Of a stretch of 13,957 bases of DNA, positions 6,700 to 13,957 are shown one piece after another. The stretch spans positions 1 to 13,957 of the forward strand of contig CAYYEP010000020.1 in assembly GCA_964470995.1 (NCBI GenBank), given 5' to 3'. A model generated the notes under the pieces. It saw only the letters and a list, made by a program, of their open reading frames with translations. It was not told the origin of the DNA and made no database searches. The number at the start of each line of letters is the position of its first letter. Position 1 is the first letter of the stretch. This stretch comes from UBA5738 sp964470995. Its GTDB lineage: Bacteria; Patescibacteriota; Minisyncoccia; Minisyncoccales; UBA5738. Position numbers and translations under genes: made by a program.

Positions 6700-7275
6700 C
6701 TACTGCCTTTTGTAGGTATAAGCCGCGTTGGTGAACGCGTTTATGCTCACCAGCGAAGGGCCGATGAACCGCACAATCTGCCCGTCTTCTTTTTGATAGG
6801 CGATAAGCCACGCCTTCGTGTCGTTGCCGTCAAAAAAAGTCCAATACTCGGCATTCTGGCGTATCCTTATCCCCGGCCGGAACAGAATCATTTCGTACTT
6901 GTATGTGCCCGCCGCGTTCTTCACAAAAGCTATATTCATAGCCGGATTGCGGCTCTGGTAAAGCGGTTCGCCTAATTGGGCGGTGATGTTCTCCCCGCCC
7001 GTAACAATCGTTAGCGCCGCCGCCAAATCAGTAACCTGCTCCTCGCCGTTTAAATACATAATTTCAAACAGATTGCCTGCGGTAGCGTTGATCGTTACCG
7101 AATCATCCGTGGCGTTTACCTCCAAACCTTCCGGCATTAAAAAACCGGAAGTTGAATTGTCGGTACAAACGTTCAACCCGCGTCCAACCGCTGGATGAAA
7201 ACTGTCGGCCGTGCCGCTTGCGGCTAGCACGGACAACAACATCGAAAAAACAAATATTTTGTTTATAATGATCAC
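6700..7275 (-). CDS. Uncharacterised secreted protein
   Basis: 191 aa. An N-terminal hydrophobic signal (IIINKIFVFSMLLSVLAASGTADS) points to export. The mature ~165 residues look beta-rich (LEVNATDDSVTINAT, ALTIVTGGENITAQLG, YKYEMILFRPGIRI, AWLIAYQKEDGQIVRFIG) without a transmembrane segment; I do not recognise the family. The start is unclear. The GTG at 7275 overlaps an AAGGGGTGATC stretch that resembles the complement of the 16S 3' end, so the true start could be a non-canonical ATT/ATA a few codons later, or the message may be read with little leader. The ATG at residue 12 would cut the signal peptide. It has a good promoter, diverges from purB and precedes the 158-aa gene. Confidence 0.75.
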   Translation of the reverse strand: MIIINKIFVFSMLLSVLAASGTADSFHPAVGRGLNVCTDNSTSGFLMPEGLEVNATDDSVTINATAGNLFEIMYLNGEEQVTDLAAALTIVTGGENITAQLGEPLYQSRNPAMNIAFVKNAAGTYKYEMILFRPGIRIRQNAEYWTFFDGNDTKAWLIAYQKEDGQIVRFIGPSLVSINAFTNAAYTYKRQ

Positions 7276-7295
7276 CCCTTGTTAAAAGCATATTA

Positions 7296-7324
7296 TTTAT
7301 AACCGGCATCAATACCTTCGTCAA
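7296..7324 (-). promoter_or_regulatory. Sigma70-type promoter of the 191-aa/158-aa unit
   Basis: Minus strand -35 TTGACG (7324-7319), 17-bp spacer, -10 TATAAA (7301-7296). Start near 7289, leader about 14 nt. On the other side, the plus-strand region 7325-7444 before purB has no equally good promoter; TACGAT near 7366 and TATTTT near 7428 are weak -10 candidates. Confidence 0.7.
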
Positions 7325-7444
7325 GGCCAATGATTCGTTCCTCTTTCGCGCGCAATCCTAATCTGATACGATATGATTAACCAAAAAAAGGCCGCCGCCG
7401 TCGGCAAATTTCAATTCGCGTTCTGTTATTTTAGCTTATTGCAT

Positions 7445-8806
7445 ATGATTCATCCTATCGACAACCGCTATGGTTCGGCCCAAATAAGGGCCGTCTTTGA
7501 GGAAGAAAACCGTATGCGCCTGCAACTGAAAGTTGAGGCCGCGCTGGTTGCCTCGCTGGCCGAACTCGATCATGTTCCCGCCAGCGCCGCCAAAGAAATC
7601 GCCCTCAAGGCCACGCTTGAATACGTGAAACCCGAGCGCGTCCGCGAAATCGAACAAATAACCCGCCGCGACATACCGGCATTGGTCAAAGCGCTCATCG
7701 AGGTTAGCGGCGACGCGGGCAAATACGTGCACCTCACCGCCAGCAGTTACGATATTGTGGATACCGCCCAGGCACTTCAAGTTAAAGAAGCCGCCGCGGT
7801 TATTATTGAAAAAGGCAAAGAACTTCTTAAAAAGTGCCTCGACATCGCCCGGAGCGAAAAAACAACCCTGCAGGTTGGCCGCACCCATGGCCAGCACGCC
7901 ATTCCCATTACTTTTGGCTTTAAATTCGCCAATTACGCCGATAAACTCGGCGATGGGTTGCTTCGATTGCAAGATGATATGGCGTATGTGCGCGGTAAAT
8001 TTTCCGGCGCGGTCGGCAATTATGCCGCCCAGGATCTTTACGGCCTTGGCGGGGCGCTGGAGCGCAAAATAATGGACAAGCTCGAGCTTGTTGCTTCCGA
8101 TATCAGCGCGCAAGTCGCGCCGCGGGAAAACTTGGCCCGGATAATATGCGACCTTGCTATCCTCGCCGGCACGGTCGAGCAAATCGCCAAAGAGATTCGC
8201 AATCTCCAGCGGCCCGAAATCGCCGAGGCCGCCGAACCTTCTGGTAAAAAACAAGCCGCCCCGCCCGAACCGCCCCAAAAAAACAATCCGGTAAATTGCG
8301 AAAGCATCTGCGGCAACGCCCGCGTCGTGCGCGCCTGCGTGGCCCCGGCACTGGAAAATATCGCGATGGAACACGAACGCGATTTCACCAACTCGCCATG
8401 CGAAAGCTCAATCCTGCCCACAGCTTTTATTCTGCTCGACGATATGCTAACGCGCTTGGCGGCAGTGCTGGCCGATCTGGTAATATCCAGGGAAAATATG
8501 GCCAAAAATCTTGGCTTGACCTGCGGCACCATAATGGCCGAAGCTATTGTTACCCGCCTGATTCAAAAAGGAATGGGACGTCAAGCCGCCCGGGAAATCC
8601 TCCGCCAAGCTTCCGCCGACGCTATTGCCCGCAAAACCGATTTAAAAGAAGTTCTTGCGGCCAATTTCTCCGTTTTGGAATATCTCACCGCGGGCGACAT
8701 TCAGCAGTTTACCGCCTACGATTCCAATATCGGCCGTTCAATCGCCAAAACCGAGCAGATCATTGCCAAGTGGCGCGATTTTTGCCTGTTTGACGGCCCA
8801 AAATAG
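7445..8806 (+). CDS. purB: Adenylosuccinate lyase homologue with altered active-site motifs
   Basis: 453 aa from the ATG at 7445 (MIHPIDNRYGS, the usual family start; the 24 residues upstream in frame do not match the family). The normal enzyme makes AICAR and AMP in purine synthesis by fumarate elimination, as a tetramer. Family blocks are present over the whole length: KYVHL at 93, GRTHGQHA with His148 and His151, SGAVGNYAAQ, RNLQRPEI, CGNARVVR, HERD at 310. The superfamily signature usually reading VGSSTMxxKRNP is AAPPEPPQKNNP here (271-282), so both serines, the Met and the Arg are gone. The usual SSxER is SPCES (317-321), and the usual TS-N/S-D is SSYD (100-103). The frame is intact. It is either a pseudoenzyme, a repurposed enzyme or affected by local sequence error. 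No Shine-Dalgarno is visible. Confidence 0.9.
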   Translation: MIHPIDNRYGSAQIRAVFEEENRMRLQLKVEAALVASLAELDHVPASAAKEIALKATLEYVKPERVREIEQITRRDIPALVKALIEVSGDAGKYVHLTASSYDIVDTAQALQVKEAAAVIIEKGKELLKKCLDIARSEKTTLQVGRTHGQHAIPITFGFKFANYADKLGDGLLRLQDDMAYVRGKFSGAVGNYAAQDLYGLGGALERKIMDKLELVASDISAQVAPRENLARIICDLAILAGTVEQIAKEIRNLQRPEIAEAAEPSGKKQAAPPEPPQKNNPVNCESICGNARVVRACVAPALENIAMEHERDFTNSPCESSILPTAFILLDDMLTRLAAVLADLVISRENMAKNLGLTCGTIMAEAIVTRLIQKGMGRQAAREILRQASADAIARKTDLKEVLAANFSVLEYLTAGDIQQFTAYDSNIGRSIAKTEQIIAKWRDFCLFDGPK

Positions 8807-8827
8807 CTGTTTGCAAATGTTGATTAT

Positions 8828-8854
8828 AAAAAAATCCGCTAAGCGGATTTTTTT
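8828..8854. terminator. Bidirectional terminator between purB and the convergent membrane protein gene
   Basis: AAAAAAATCCGC (8828-8839), loop TAA, GCGGATTTTTTT (8843-8854). The perfect inverted repeat gives a T run on either strand, fitting the convergent genes that end at 8806 and 8868. Confidence 0.85.
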
Positions 8855-8867
8855 GCGCCAACTATTT

Positions 8868-9263
8868 TTACACTTTTCGCTTCCTGCTTGTTCCAAGCGC
8901 CATTGCCAATGGAAACGCCAGCGCCGCCAAAAACCAGGCCCACGAAAGGCTGGCGTTTTGCCAAAATACCAAAAAAGACATCGCCAGCGCCGGAAATGCC
9001 GCAAGCCACCACCAAAGATGCACCATCATTAACTTTTTTCGCTTTGCCGCGTCGGGAGTCATTACCGCGGCAATATGCGTCAAACCGGCGCCCGGGCCGC
9101 ACATAAAAGCCACCGCAAAAAACATCCACCAGGGGATTTGCTCAATACTTATTCCAAAATCATTTTCCGTGGCGCCGTACAGCAAAAATCCAAACACTGC
9201 CAACCCTCCCAAAAATAAAACCGCGCACAACGCTATAATTTGCTTGGTTTCCCGATTTAACAT
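8868..9263 (-). CDS. Small four-helix membrane protein, related to the membrane module of the TasA-like neighbour
   Basis: 131 aa with four predicted membrane segments (~8-30, 44-66, 82-101, 105-124) and a basic end SRKRKV. Family not recognised. PWWMFF at 44 and LSWAWF at 106 match PWWIFL and LSWVWF in the C-terminal part of the 441-aa neighbour, with exactly 62 residues between PWW and LSW in both, and a basic AAKRKKL/KLKQALK loop at the same place. It has no signal peptide and no extracellular domain, so it looks like the anchor without its cargo. Preceded by a terminator (9416-9439), so it probably has its own promoter in the AT-rich 9264-9310 (a TATAGA box at 9285-9280 is weak). Confidence 0.75.
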   Translation of the reverse strand: MLNRETKQIIALCAVLFLGGLAVFGFLLYGATENDFGISIEQIPWWMFFAVAFMCGPGAGLTHIAAVMTPDAAKRKKLMMVHLWWWLAAFPALAMSFLVFWQNASLSWAWFLAALAFPLAMALGTSRKRKV

Positions 9264-9415
9264 ATCAAATCTTATCTAATCTATAGAATAAACCAATTTC
9301 ATTTTGCTGTCATCTTGCCGCATTTTAAGGCATCCGCATTTCAAGGCAACTCATCGCCGCGCCCGTCGTTGTGCCGCCTTGCCTGGTTGTATTTTGCTCC
9401 CGCATCGCTAACTAT

Positions 9416-9439
9416 AAAACCGCCGCGATTCCGCGGCGG
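9416..9439 (-). terminator. Terminator after the two-gene surface operon
   Basis: Minus strand: CCGCCGCG (9439-9432), loop GAAT, CGCGGCGG (9427-9420), then four T (9419-9416). Very stable 8-bp GC stem but a short T run. It sits 16 bases past the stop at 9456. Between here and 9264 only weak promoter-like AT-rich sequence is visible. Confidence 0.7.
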
Positions 9440-9455
9440 CTTAAATTATAAATAC

Positions 9456-10781
9456 CTAAACCTTTGCCGAAGCTCTTTCCCAAACCCCCGCCGCCAAACC
9501 AAGCGCCGCCGCCAATACAAACCATACCCAAGACAGGCAAATCTGCGCCAAAAAAATCCATCCTGCCGCCGCAACATTCGAAATGGCATACGCCAGCCAG
9601 CCGGCAAAACCCCGCTTTAGGGCCTGTTTAAGCTTTGGATCGGCAATCTGTTTGTGCCGCCGGGCGCAAATTGCCATTCGCCATATTCCTGCCGCCGCCA
9701 GTATTAAAAATATCCACCACGGCAAGCTGCTTTGGCATCGCGTCCCCGCATCCTTCTCCGGCGGGAAATCCCCGGCCCTCATCGCGGGCAATTCGCTTGG
9801 CACGCTCTCGGTCGCCGCCCCGGCTACCTGGCCGAATTGAATTACATTCTCGGGCACAATTTCTTTTGCCGGTGCGGCGGCCGCGGTGGCCGCTCCCGCC
9901 ACTTGGCCGCAATCATGGGTTTTAGCCGCAATGTACTCATCGCTCACCGTTGGGCCGCCCCCATTAACGCGGGCCACAATCCTAAAATAGTAATTCTTGC
10001 AGGGATCGAGATTCGGTATATCAAAACTCCGGGAATCAGTGTAATCCTGGCTGGCCATCGCGGGGTAAATATGCGCGTAGCCGTATAGCGGCTCCCCGTT
10101 ATATTTAAACAAATGCGCTTCATCCTCGCCCGAGTAAATTATCTGCCCCGCCGCCGCTTCCGACGTTTCATAAGAAATGACGCAATGGGTATCGCCCGTT
10201 CGCCGGGTCAACACGTTCCGGAATTGAAAAGTGTGGTCCTCCCCGGGCTTATTGGGTCCCCGCTGGCCGCCAATCCGCGTGAATTTATTTTGCCGATCCA
10301 TCACCCCGAAATCAAGATCAAAACCAACTGCCGCGTTCTGCAATTCAATCTCTCCGGCCGGATACGTAAGCAAAAAATTATAAGTCGCGCTATCATTACC
10401 GCCAATCCGCGACAAGGTAAAACCGTCGCCGGCGCCGGCAAAAAAATCCGACAATTGGCCCGCAAAAATCGTGGCCGATCCCTGGATGATCTTGAGGCCA
10501 ATATGCGAAGCCAAATCATTACTGCCGCTAACGGTTGAGTGCACCCCGGCATCAATCCATGCCGAACCATTGTTGTTGATCTTTACAACGCCTGTTGCTT
10601 CGTCGCCCGGTAAAAAATTTTGTATATCAAAAAGCGGGGGCGTATTTGTATCAGTAATTTTACTGCCGTTGATATAGGCCTCAATTCCCGCGCTTTCGGC
10701 AAAAACAAAACCTGGAGCCGCGGTCATTAACGCCGCCCCAACAGCTCCCAAAATGATTTTTTTTATATTCCCGATTGTCAT
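9456..10781 (-). CDS. TasA/camelysin-like and Fn3-like protein with three C-terminal membrane segments
   Basis: 441 aa from ATG 10781 (an in-frame TTG at 10790 adds three residues; ATG preferred). Signal peptide ends near GFVFAES (27-30). Residues ~30-160 resemble TasA/camelysin sandwiches: IQNFLPGDEATGVVKINNNG and a late YNFLLTYPA...GFDLDFGV. Residues ~185-290 look like an Fn3 domain of the phosphatase type (THCVISYETSEAAAGQIIY ... LDPCKNYYFRIVAR). A linker then carries the heptad GQVAGAA twice (292-298 and 317-323; bases 9888-9908 and 9813-9833). Three membrane segments follow (~353-372, 390-412, 416-434). It starts 29 bases after the stop of the 1023-aa gene, hence the same operon, and would hold two sandwich domains outside the membrane. 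Domain calls are from pattern. Confidence 0.8.
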   Translation of the reverse strand: MTIGNIKKIILGAVGAALMTAAPGFVFAESAGIEAYINGSKITDTNTPPLFDIQNFLPGDEATGVVKINNNGSAWIDAGVHSTVSGSNDLASHIGLKIIQGSATIFAGQLSDFFAGAGDGFTLSRIGGNDSATYNFLLTYPAGEIELQNAAVGFDLDFGVMDRQNKFTRIGGQRGPNKPGEDHTFQFRNVLTRRTGDTHCVISYETSEAAAGQIIYSGEDEAHLFKYNGEPLYGYAHIYPAMASQDYTDSRSFDIPNLDPCKNYYFRIVARVNGGGPTVSDEYIAAKTHDCGQVAGAATAAAAPAKEIVPENVIQFGQVAGAATESVPSELPAMRAGDFPPEKDAGTRCQSSLPWWIFLILAAAGIWRMAICARRHKQIADPKLKQALKRGFAGWLAYAISNVAAAGWIFLAQICLSWVWFVLAAALGLAAGVWERASAKV

Positions 10782-10810
10782 TGTATTCAACTCGATAATC
10801 TGGCAGTAGT

Positions 10811-13800
10811 TTATTCAGCCACCTCCTCGGCGCCATCGCCCGAATCCGGTTCAGTTGCCGGAGCATCCGTATCCGGGCTTACGCCGTCATCATTAGACTC
10901 GTCCGCGGAACTGTCGTCTTCTTGCGGCAACTTCACCGGTTCCTCGTTTTCCGCGGGCAGGTTTTGATCCGAAGTTTCCTCGCTGTCGGTATTTTCATCC
11001 GCAATTCCCGCAAAAACCGCATCGCTGTTTTCTTCAAAACTAATCTGCCCCGCCGGCTCCCCGCCCGCGTCATCGCTTGCGTTTTCGCCGGTTTGGGCTT
11101 CATCATCAACAATTTCTTCACCCTCGCCATCAGCTTGGTCTATTTCGGTTTCGGTTGCCTCGGTTTGGCTTTCGCTATCGGCCGGCTCCTGGCTATTTTG
11201 TTCCGTGTTTTTATTCGCCGCCATCTCTGCCGGTTCGCTTGCCTCCTTGATTTCGGCATTGCTTTCCCCCGCCTGGTCTGCATCGTTGCCGGTATTATCC
11301 GCCGCGCCGCTTTCAGAATTAGTGTCGGAGCTGTCAGGGTTGTTGTTTGCGGCTTCAATCTCGGGCGTAAAGCTATCGGCGCTGCTATCAATTGCGGGCG
11401 CGTCGGCCGCGCCGCCGGTTTCCTGCTCCGCGGCTTCAATTTCCTCAAAAAATTCCTCCAACTGCTGTTCCATCGTTTCCGTTGCGATAATTTCTTCGGT
11501 CGTGGTGGCATTAAGCGCGCCAATTTCCTCATCGCTTAATTCATTTGTCGCTCCCGGCGTCGGAATCGGGTCAATCCATGGCCCCGTCCCATCGGGAATT
11601 CGGGCATACGATTTATCCTGCGGGATTCCGCTTTCGCAAGTTCCGGCATTCGGCAAAACAACGCCATTGGTTTCGCCGGGAGTTTTCGTTAACGCGCCGC
11701 TGTCGCACAAATCGTAATTATAAAAATCTACTTTATTGCCCATCGGGTCGTAAAGCTCTACGCCGTCGCTCGTGTTGTCCAGCGCATCACCGCTCAAATT
11801 CACAACAAGCCACTCGCCCGGTTGCAATACTGTACCCGCGCCAATTGTGGCGGAAGCGGTACCGCCAGCATCTCTAATTTGCCAGCCATTTAAATCAACC
11901 GCTGTCGCCCCGTTGTTGTAAAGCTCCACCCATTCACTCCCCGAAGACGGATTTGGCAAAAATTCATTCAATTTTATCGAAGAACCGGCCATGCTGGCGC
12001 GGTATGATACTTCAACCTCGGTCAATACCGGTGTCCTCGCGACATTTTCCGTTGAAAGCCGCGCGCGCCACTGAATAAATCTTGATTCTGGCAGCGATAC
12101 TAATGGAATATCGGCCTCCGCTGACCACGGCGTCCAATTAGACCAGTTTAATTCATTATTTGAAGCCCGCGCCGATAATTCAATTTTCGTATCCGCCTGC
12201 GGAATATCACCTAACCACCTTAAATTATTCCATCTGGTAATAGCCTGGCTATCGTATTGCACAGATTCATAGATTCTTGGAGATTCATAATTTTGATAAT
12301 TTACCTCGGCCCAAACTTGCGTTGTCCGCGCCGGACCCTGCAATGCCGTTCCAGCTTGTAACGCATTAACCTGATCCCACGTCCATTTATCGGTTGTCCC
12401 AGGATACGTATCGTATTGGGTTGCATAATCAACATAACTTGTTGTCAATGTATTTGAATTTCCCGCAAATTCACCGGTTGAAGTTTGAATATACGTTTTA
12501 CCCGCTCCCGGCATTGCGTAAAAAACTGAAATTTTAATGGAATCAACATATGCCGTTCTTCCAGGAAACAAACCGCCGCCCCGTACAGACAATACGGCAC
12601 CAAAATTTCCACTATTTATATCACCCGGACTCCACGTTGTACTCCACAAATCACCACCATATGAAGCAATTTCAAAATTATCGTTCCATTCTCCAGATTT
12701 TGCCTTATTGTCTTCAACAATACCGCTATTCTTTACTAAATATACATGTTTGTCATATATTCCTTCCCATGAATCCGATGAACCCTTTCTATTGATATCC
12801 AGAGAAATTCTTGAAATTATTGCTGTTACCGGAATATTAAATCCATAGTTGTAACTTCTTAAATACCTAGAAGAACGCCACCAGTAAACACTGACCTCTG
12901 CGTAATTAGCATCAGTTGCGTTCACAATATAGTCGGGATGGGACCAAGAAACGCTACCTGTACCATCAAGATTAACTCCAGTGCCGGCATTCTTTGGTCC
13001 GGCAGAAATAATTTCACCGGTTTGCTTCATTACCGCATGAGTTTTTACCCAATTGATAATGCCAGTTTGGGCGGCATTGCCTAAATTATAAAGATCAAGT
13101 TTTTCAGTCGCCGTATTATTAAAGACATAAGTTGTTTCATCTGGGCTAGCCTCATCAACCGCGGCATAATTCACACCGCCAGAACTTGTCAAGCCGGTTT
13201 GCGAACCGGCCGCCCCGGGCCGTAGTAGCTTAGAATTGCCGCCAGAAAGAGTTAGCTGTTCGCTACCGGTCCAAACAAATGAACCCTCCCACGAAGCCCC
13301 GGCTCCAATCATATTCGACACTACCGCGCTGTCGGAAAACCCATTGCCCGCCAACTGGACGGCGCTATAAATAAAATTAAAACTGCAGGATTTGTTGTTT
13401 AAATTTGAATCATTGTCGCTAAGTGTTGCTGCAAAACTCCAAATGTCTGGCGCGCCGGAATATGGCATCGCGGCGACCGAAAAGTCCGAAACAATCCCAT
13501 TATATACCTGCTGGTTATTCACCGAAGCTGTCAGGTTTAAACTTGAACAAAGCTCGCCAGCCAAACTATCAACAGATACTCCGTATTTAAACGCAATCGA
13601 CTCGGCCGGTTTGGATATTGTAACCGTGCGCGTTGCGGTCATTCCGGGGTCAAGCGATGCCACAGACCATTGAGTTTCTGATTTAACAATGTCTAAAACG
13701 CCCGCGGAAAATAAATTGCCCGGCGATAACTCGCCGTCGATAAACGAAGAACCGGTAACGCCCGCCGCGCATAATCCCTGCCAGTTCATTGCCGCAATCA

Positions 13801-13882
13801 AAATCGCGGCCACGATCTTTTGAAATCGTTTCGCGATAATTGACAGTGGCGGTCTATTCATATTTCTTACTTTAAGCTTCAT
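10811..13882 (-). CDS. Large secreted multidomain surface protein: TasA-like, lectin-like, lamin-tail domain, acidic tail
   Basis: 1023 aa. Signal peptide ~1-42 (basic start, then IVAAILIAAMNWQGLCAA). Residues ~45-175 resemble the TasA/SipW-substrate domain (ELSPGNLFSAGVLDI; LDPGMTATRTVTI). Residues ~315-455 form a sandwich with Trp-rich strands ending YVDSIKISVFYA. Residues ~530-628 are a discoidin/laminin-like sandwich (WNNLRWLGDIPQADTKIEL ... RFIQWRARLSTEN ... PVLTEVEVSYR). Residues ~633-780 are a lamin-tail domain (IKLNEFLPNPSSGSEWVELY, DLNGWQIRD, LQPGEWLVVN, SYARIPDGTGPW, TPGATN). Residues ~785-1023 are a low-complexity acidic Asp/Glu/Ser/Ala/Asn tail. There is no membrane anchor or LPxTG. 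The middle part (about 12,600-12,900) is visibly AT-richer than the tail. First gene of the operon with the membrane-anchored TasA-like protein; likely a surface adhesin or scaffold. Confidence 0.85.
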   Translation of the reverse strand: MKLKVRNMNRPPLSIIAKRFQKIVAAILIAAMNWQGLCAAGVTGSSFIDGELSPGNLFSAGVLDIVKSETQWSVASLDPGMTATRTVTISKPAESIAFKYGVSVDSLAGELCSSLNLTASVNNQQVYNGIVSDFSVAAMPYSGAPDIWSFAATLSDNDSNLNNKSCSFNFIYSAVQLAGNGFSDSAVVSNMIGAGASWEGSFVWTGSEQLTLSGGNSKLLRPGAAGSQTGLTSSGGVNYAAVDEASPDETTYVFNNTATEKLDLYNLGNAAQTGIINWVKTHAVMKQTGEIISAGPKNAGTGVNLDGTGSVSWSHPDYIVNATDANYAEVSVYWWRSSRYLRSYNYGFNIPVTAIISRISLDINRKGSSDSWEGIYDKHVYLVKNSGIVEDNKAKSGEWNDNFEIASYGGDLWSTTWSPGDINSGNFGAVLSVRGGGLFPGRTAYVDSIKISVFYAMPGAGKTYIQTSTGEFAGNSNTLTTSYVDYATQYDTYPGTTDKWTWDQVNALQAGTALQGPARTTQVWAEVNYQNYESPRIYESVQYDSQAITRWNNLRWLGDIPQADTKIELSARASNNELNWSNWTPWSAEADIPLVSLPESRFIQWRARLSTENVARTPVLTEVEVSYRASMAGSSIKLNEFLPNPSSGSEWVELYNNGATAVDLNGWQIRDAGGTASATIGAGTVLQPGEWLVVNLSGDALDNTSDGVELYDPMGNKVDFYNYDLCDSGALTKTPGETNGVVLPNAGTCESGIPQDKSYARIPDGTGPWIDPIPTPGATNELSDEEIGALNATTTEEIIATETMEQQLEEFFEEIEAAEQETGGAADAPAIDSSADSFTPEIEAANNNPDSSDTNSESGAADNTGNDADQAGESNAEIKEASEPAEMAANKNTEQNSQEPADSESQTEATETEIDQADGEGEEIVDDEAQTGENASDDAGGEPAGQISFEENSDAVFAGIADENTDSEETSDQNLPAENEEPVKLPQEDDSSADESNDDGVSPDTDAPATEPDSGDGAEEVAE

Positions 13883-13903
13883 TGTAATTCTTTGCGGCGC
13901 AAT

Positions 13904-13939
13904 TACTTATGTACTTACTTATGTACTTACAGATGTACG
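13904..13939. repeat. 12-bp tandem repeat upstream of the 1023-aa gene
   Basis: TACTTATGTACT occurs twice exactly (13904-13915, 13916-13927) and once with changes (TACAGATGTACG, 13928-13939). It begins 22 bp upstream of the ATG at 13882, where promoter or operator elements are expected. It may be a regulator-binding array or a slippage-prone repeat. The rest of 13940-13957 shows nothing. Confidence 0.6.
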
Positions 13940-13957
13940 TACTAACCCTTGTCTTTA

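Noticed and set aside
7436..8374. 312-aa open frame on the minus strand opposite purB
   Set aside because: The plus strand encodes a protein matching PurB over its whole length; the antisense frame is Gly/Phe-rich by reverse complement of its codons.
13904..13939. CRISPR array
   Set aside because: Units are 12 bp and directly abutting without spacers.
1..13957. Archaeal (DPANN) origin
   Set aside because: PurB resembles the archaeal-type branch, but bacterial promoters with 17-bp spacers and many stem-plus-T terminators favour a bacterium.

Overview
The window most likely comes from a Patescibacteria (CPR) genome. Three things suggest this: it is dominated by secreted, repeat-rich or multidomain surface proteins of kinds common there (MopE-type metal-binding repeats, a lamin-tail domain, TasA/camelysin-like sandwiches, tails carrying a GQVAGAA motif); it has recognisable bacterial -35/-10 promoters and rho-independent terminators; and Shine-Dalgarno sequences are weak or absent. 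The assignment rests on protein style and signals, since no rRNA or tRNA is present. Nine substantial protein genes are supported. Eight lie on the minus strand and one (purB) on the plus strand.

Layout from left to right. 1-1484: 3'-truncated minus-strand gene for a secreted protein with MopE-type Asp-rich repeats, driven by a near-consensus promoter at 1668-1696 through a leader of about 180 nt that contains an attenuator-like element. 1814-2761, 2869-4125 and 4385-5968: three minus-strand secreted or anchored proteins. The first has a C-terminal membrane anchor; the other two are paralogues sharing a C-terminal domain. Structured intergenic DNA lies between them, including a plus-strand terminator at 4261-4284 with no plus-strand gene in front of it. 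6175-6651 and 6700-7275: a cytosolic-looking orphan and a secreted orphan, probably cotranscribed from a good promoter at 7296-7324 and ended by a terminator at 6130-6158. 7445-8806 (+): an adenylosuccinate lyase homologue whose catalytic signature loop is rewritten. It converges through a bidirectional terminator on a minus-strand small membrane protein (8868-9263). 9456-10781 and 10811-13882: a two-gene minus-strand operon with a 1023-aa secreted multidomain protein (TasA-like domain, lectin-like sandwiches, lamin-tail domain, long acidic tail), followed by a TasA/Fn3-like protein with three C-terminal membrane segments.

How the genes work together is inferred. The large secreted proteins, the single-pass beta-sandwich protein and the membrane-anchored TasA-like protein look like parts of a cell-surface layer, fibre or adhesin. 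The small membrane protein at 8868-9263 resembles the membrane module of the anchored TasA-like protein, residue spacing included. No dedicated signal peptidase (SipW) or sortase is in the window. purB is the only metabolic gene and appears catalytically compromised as read.
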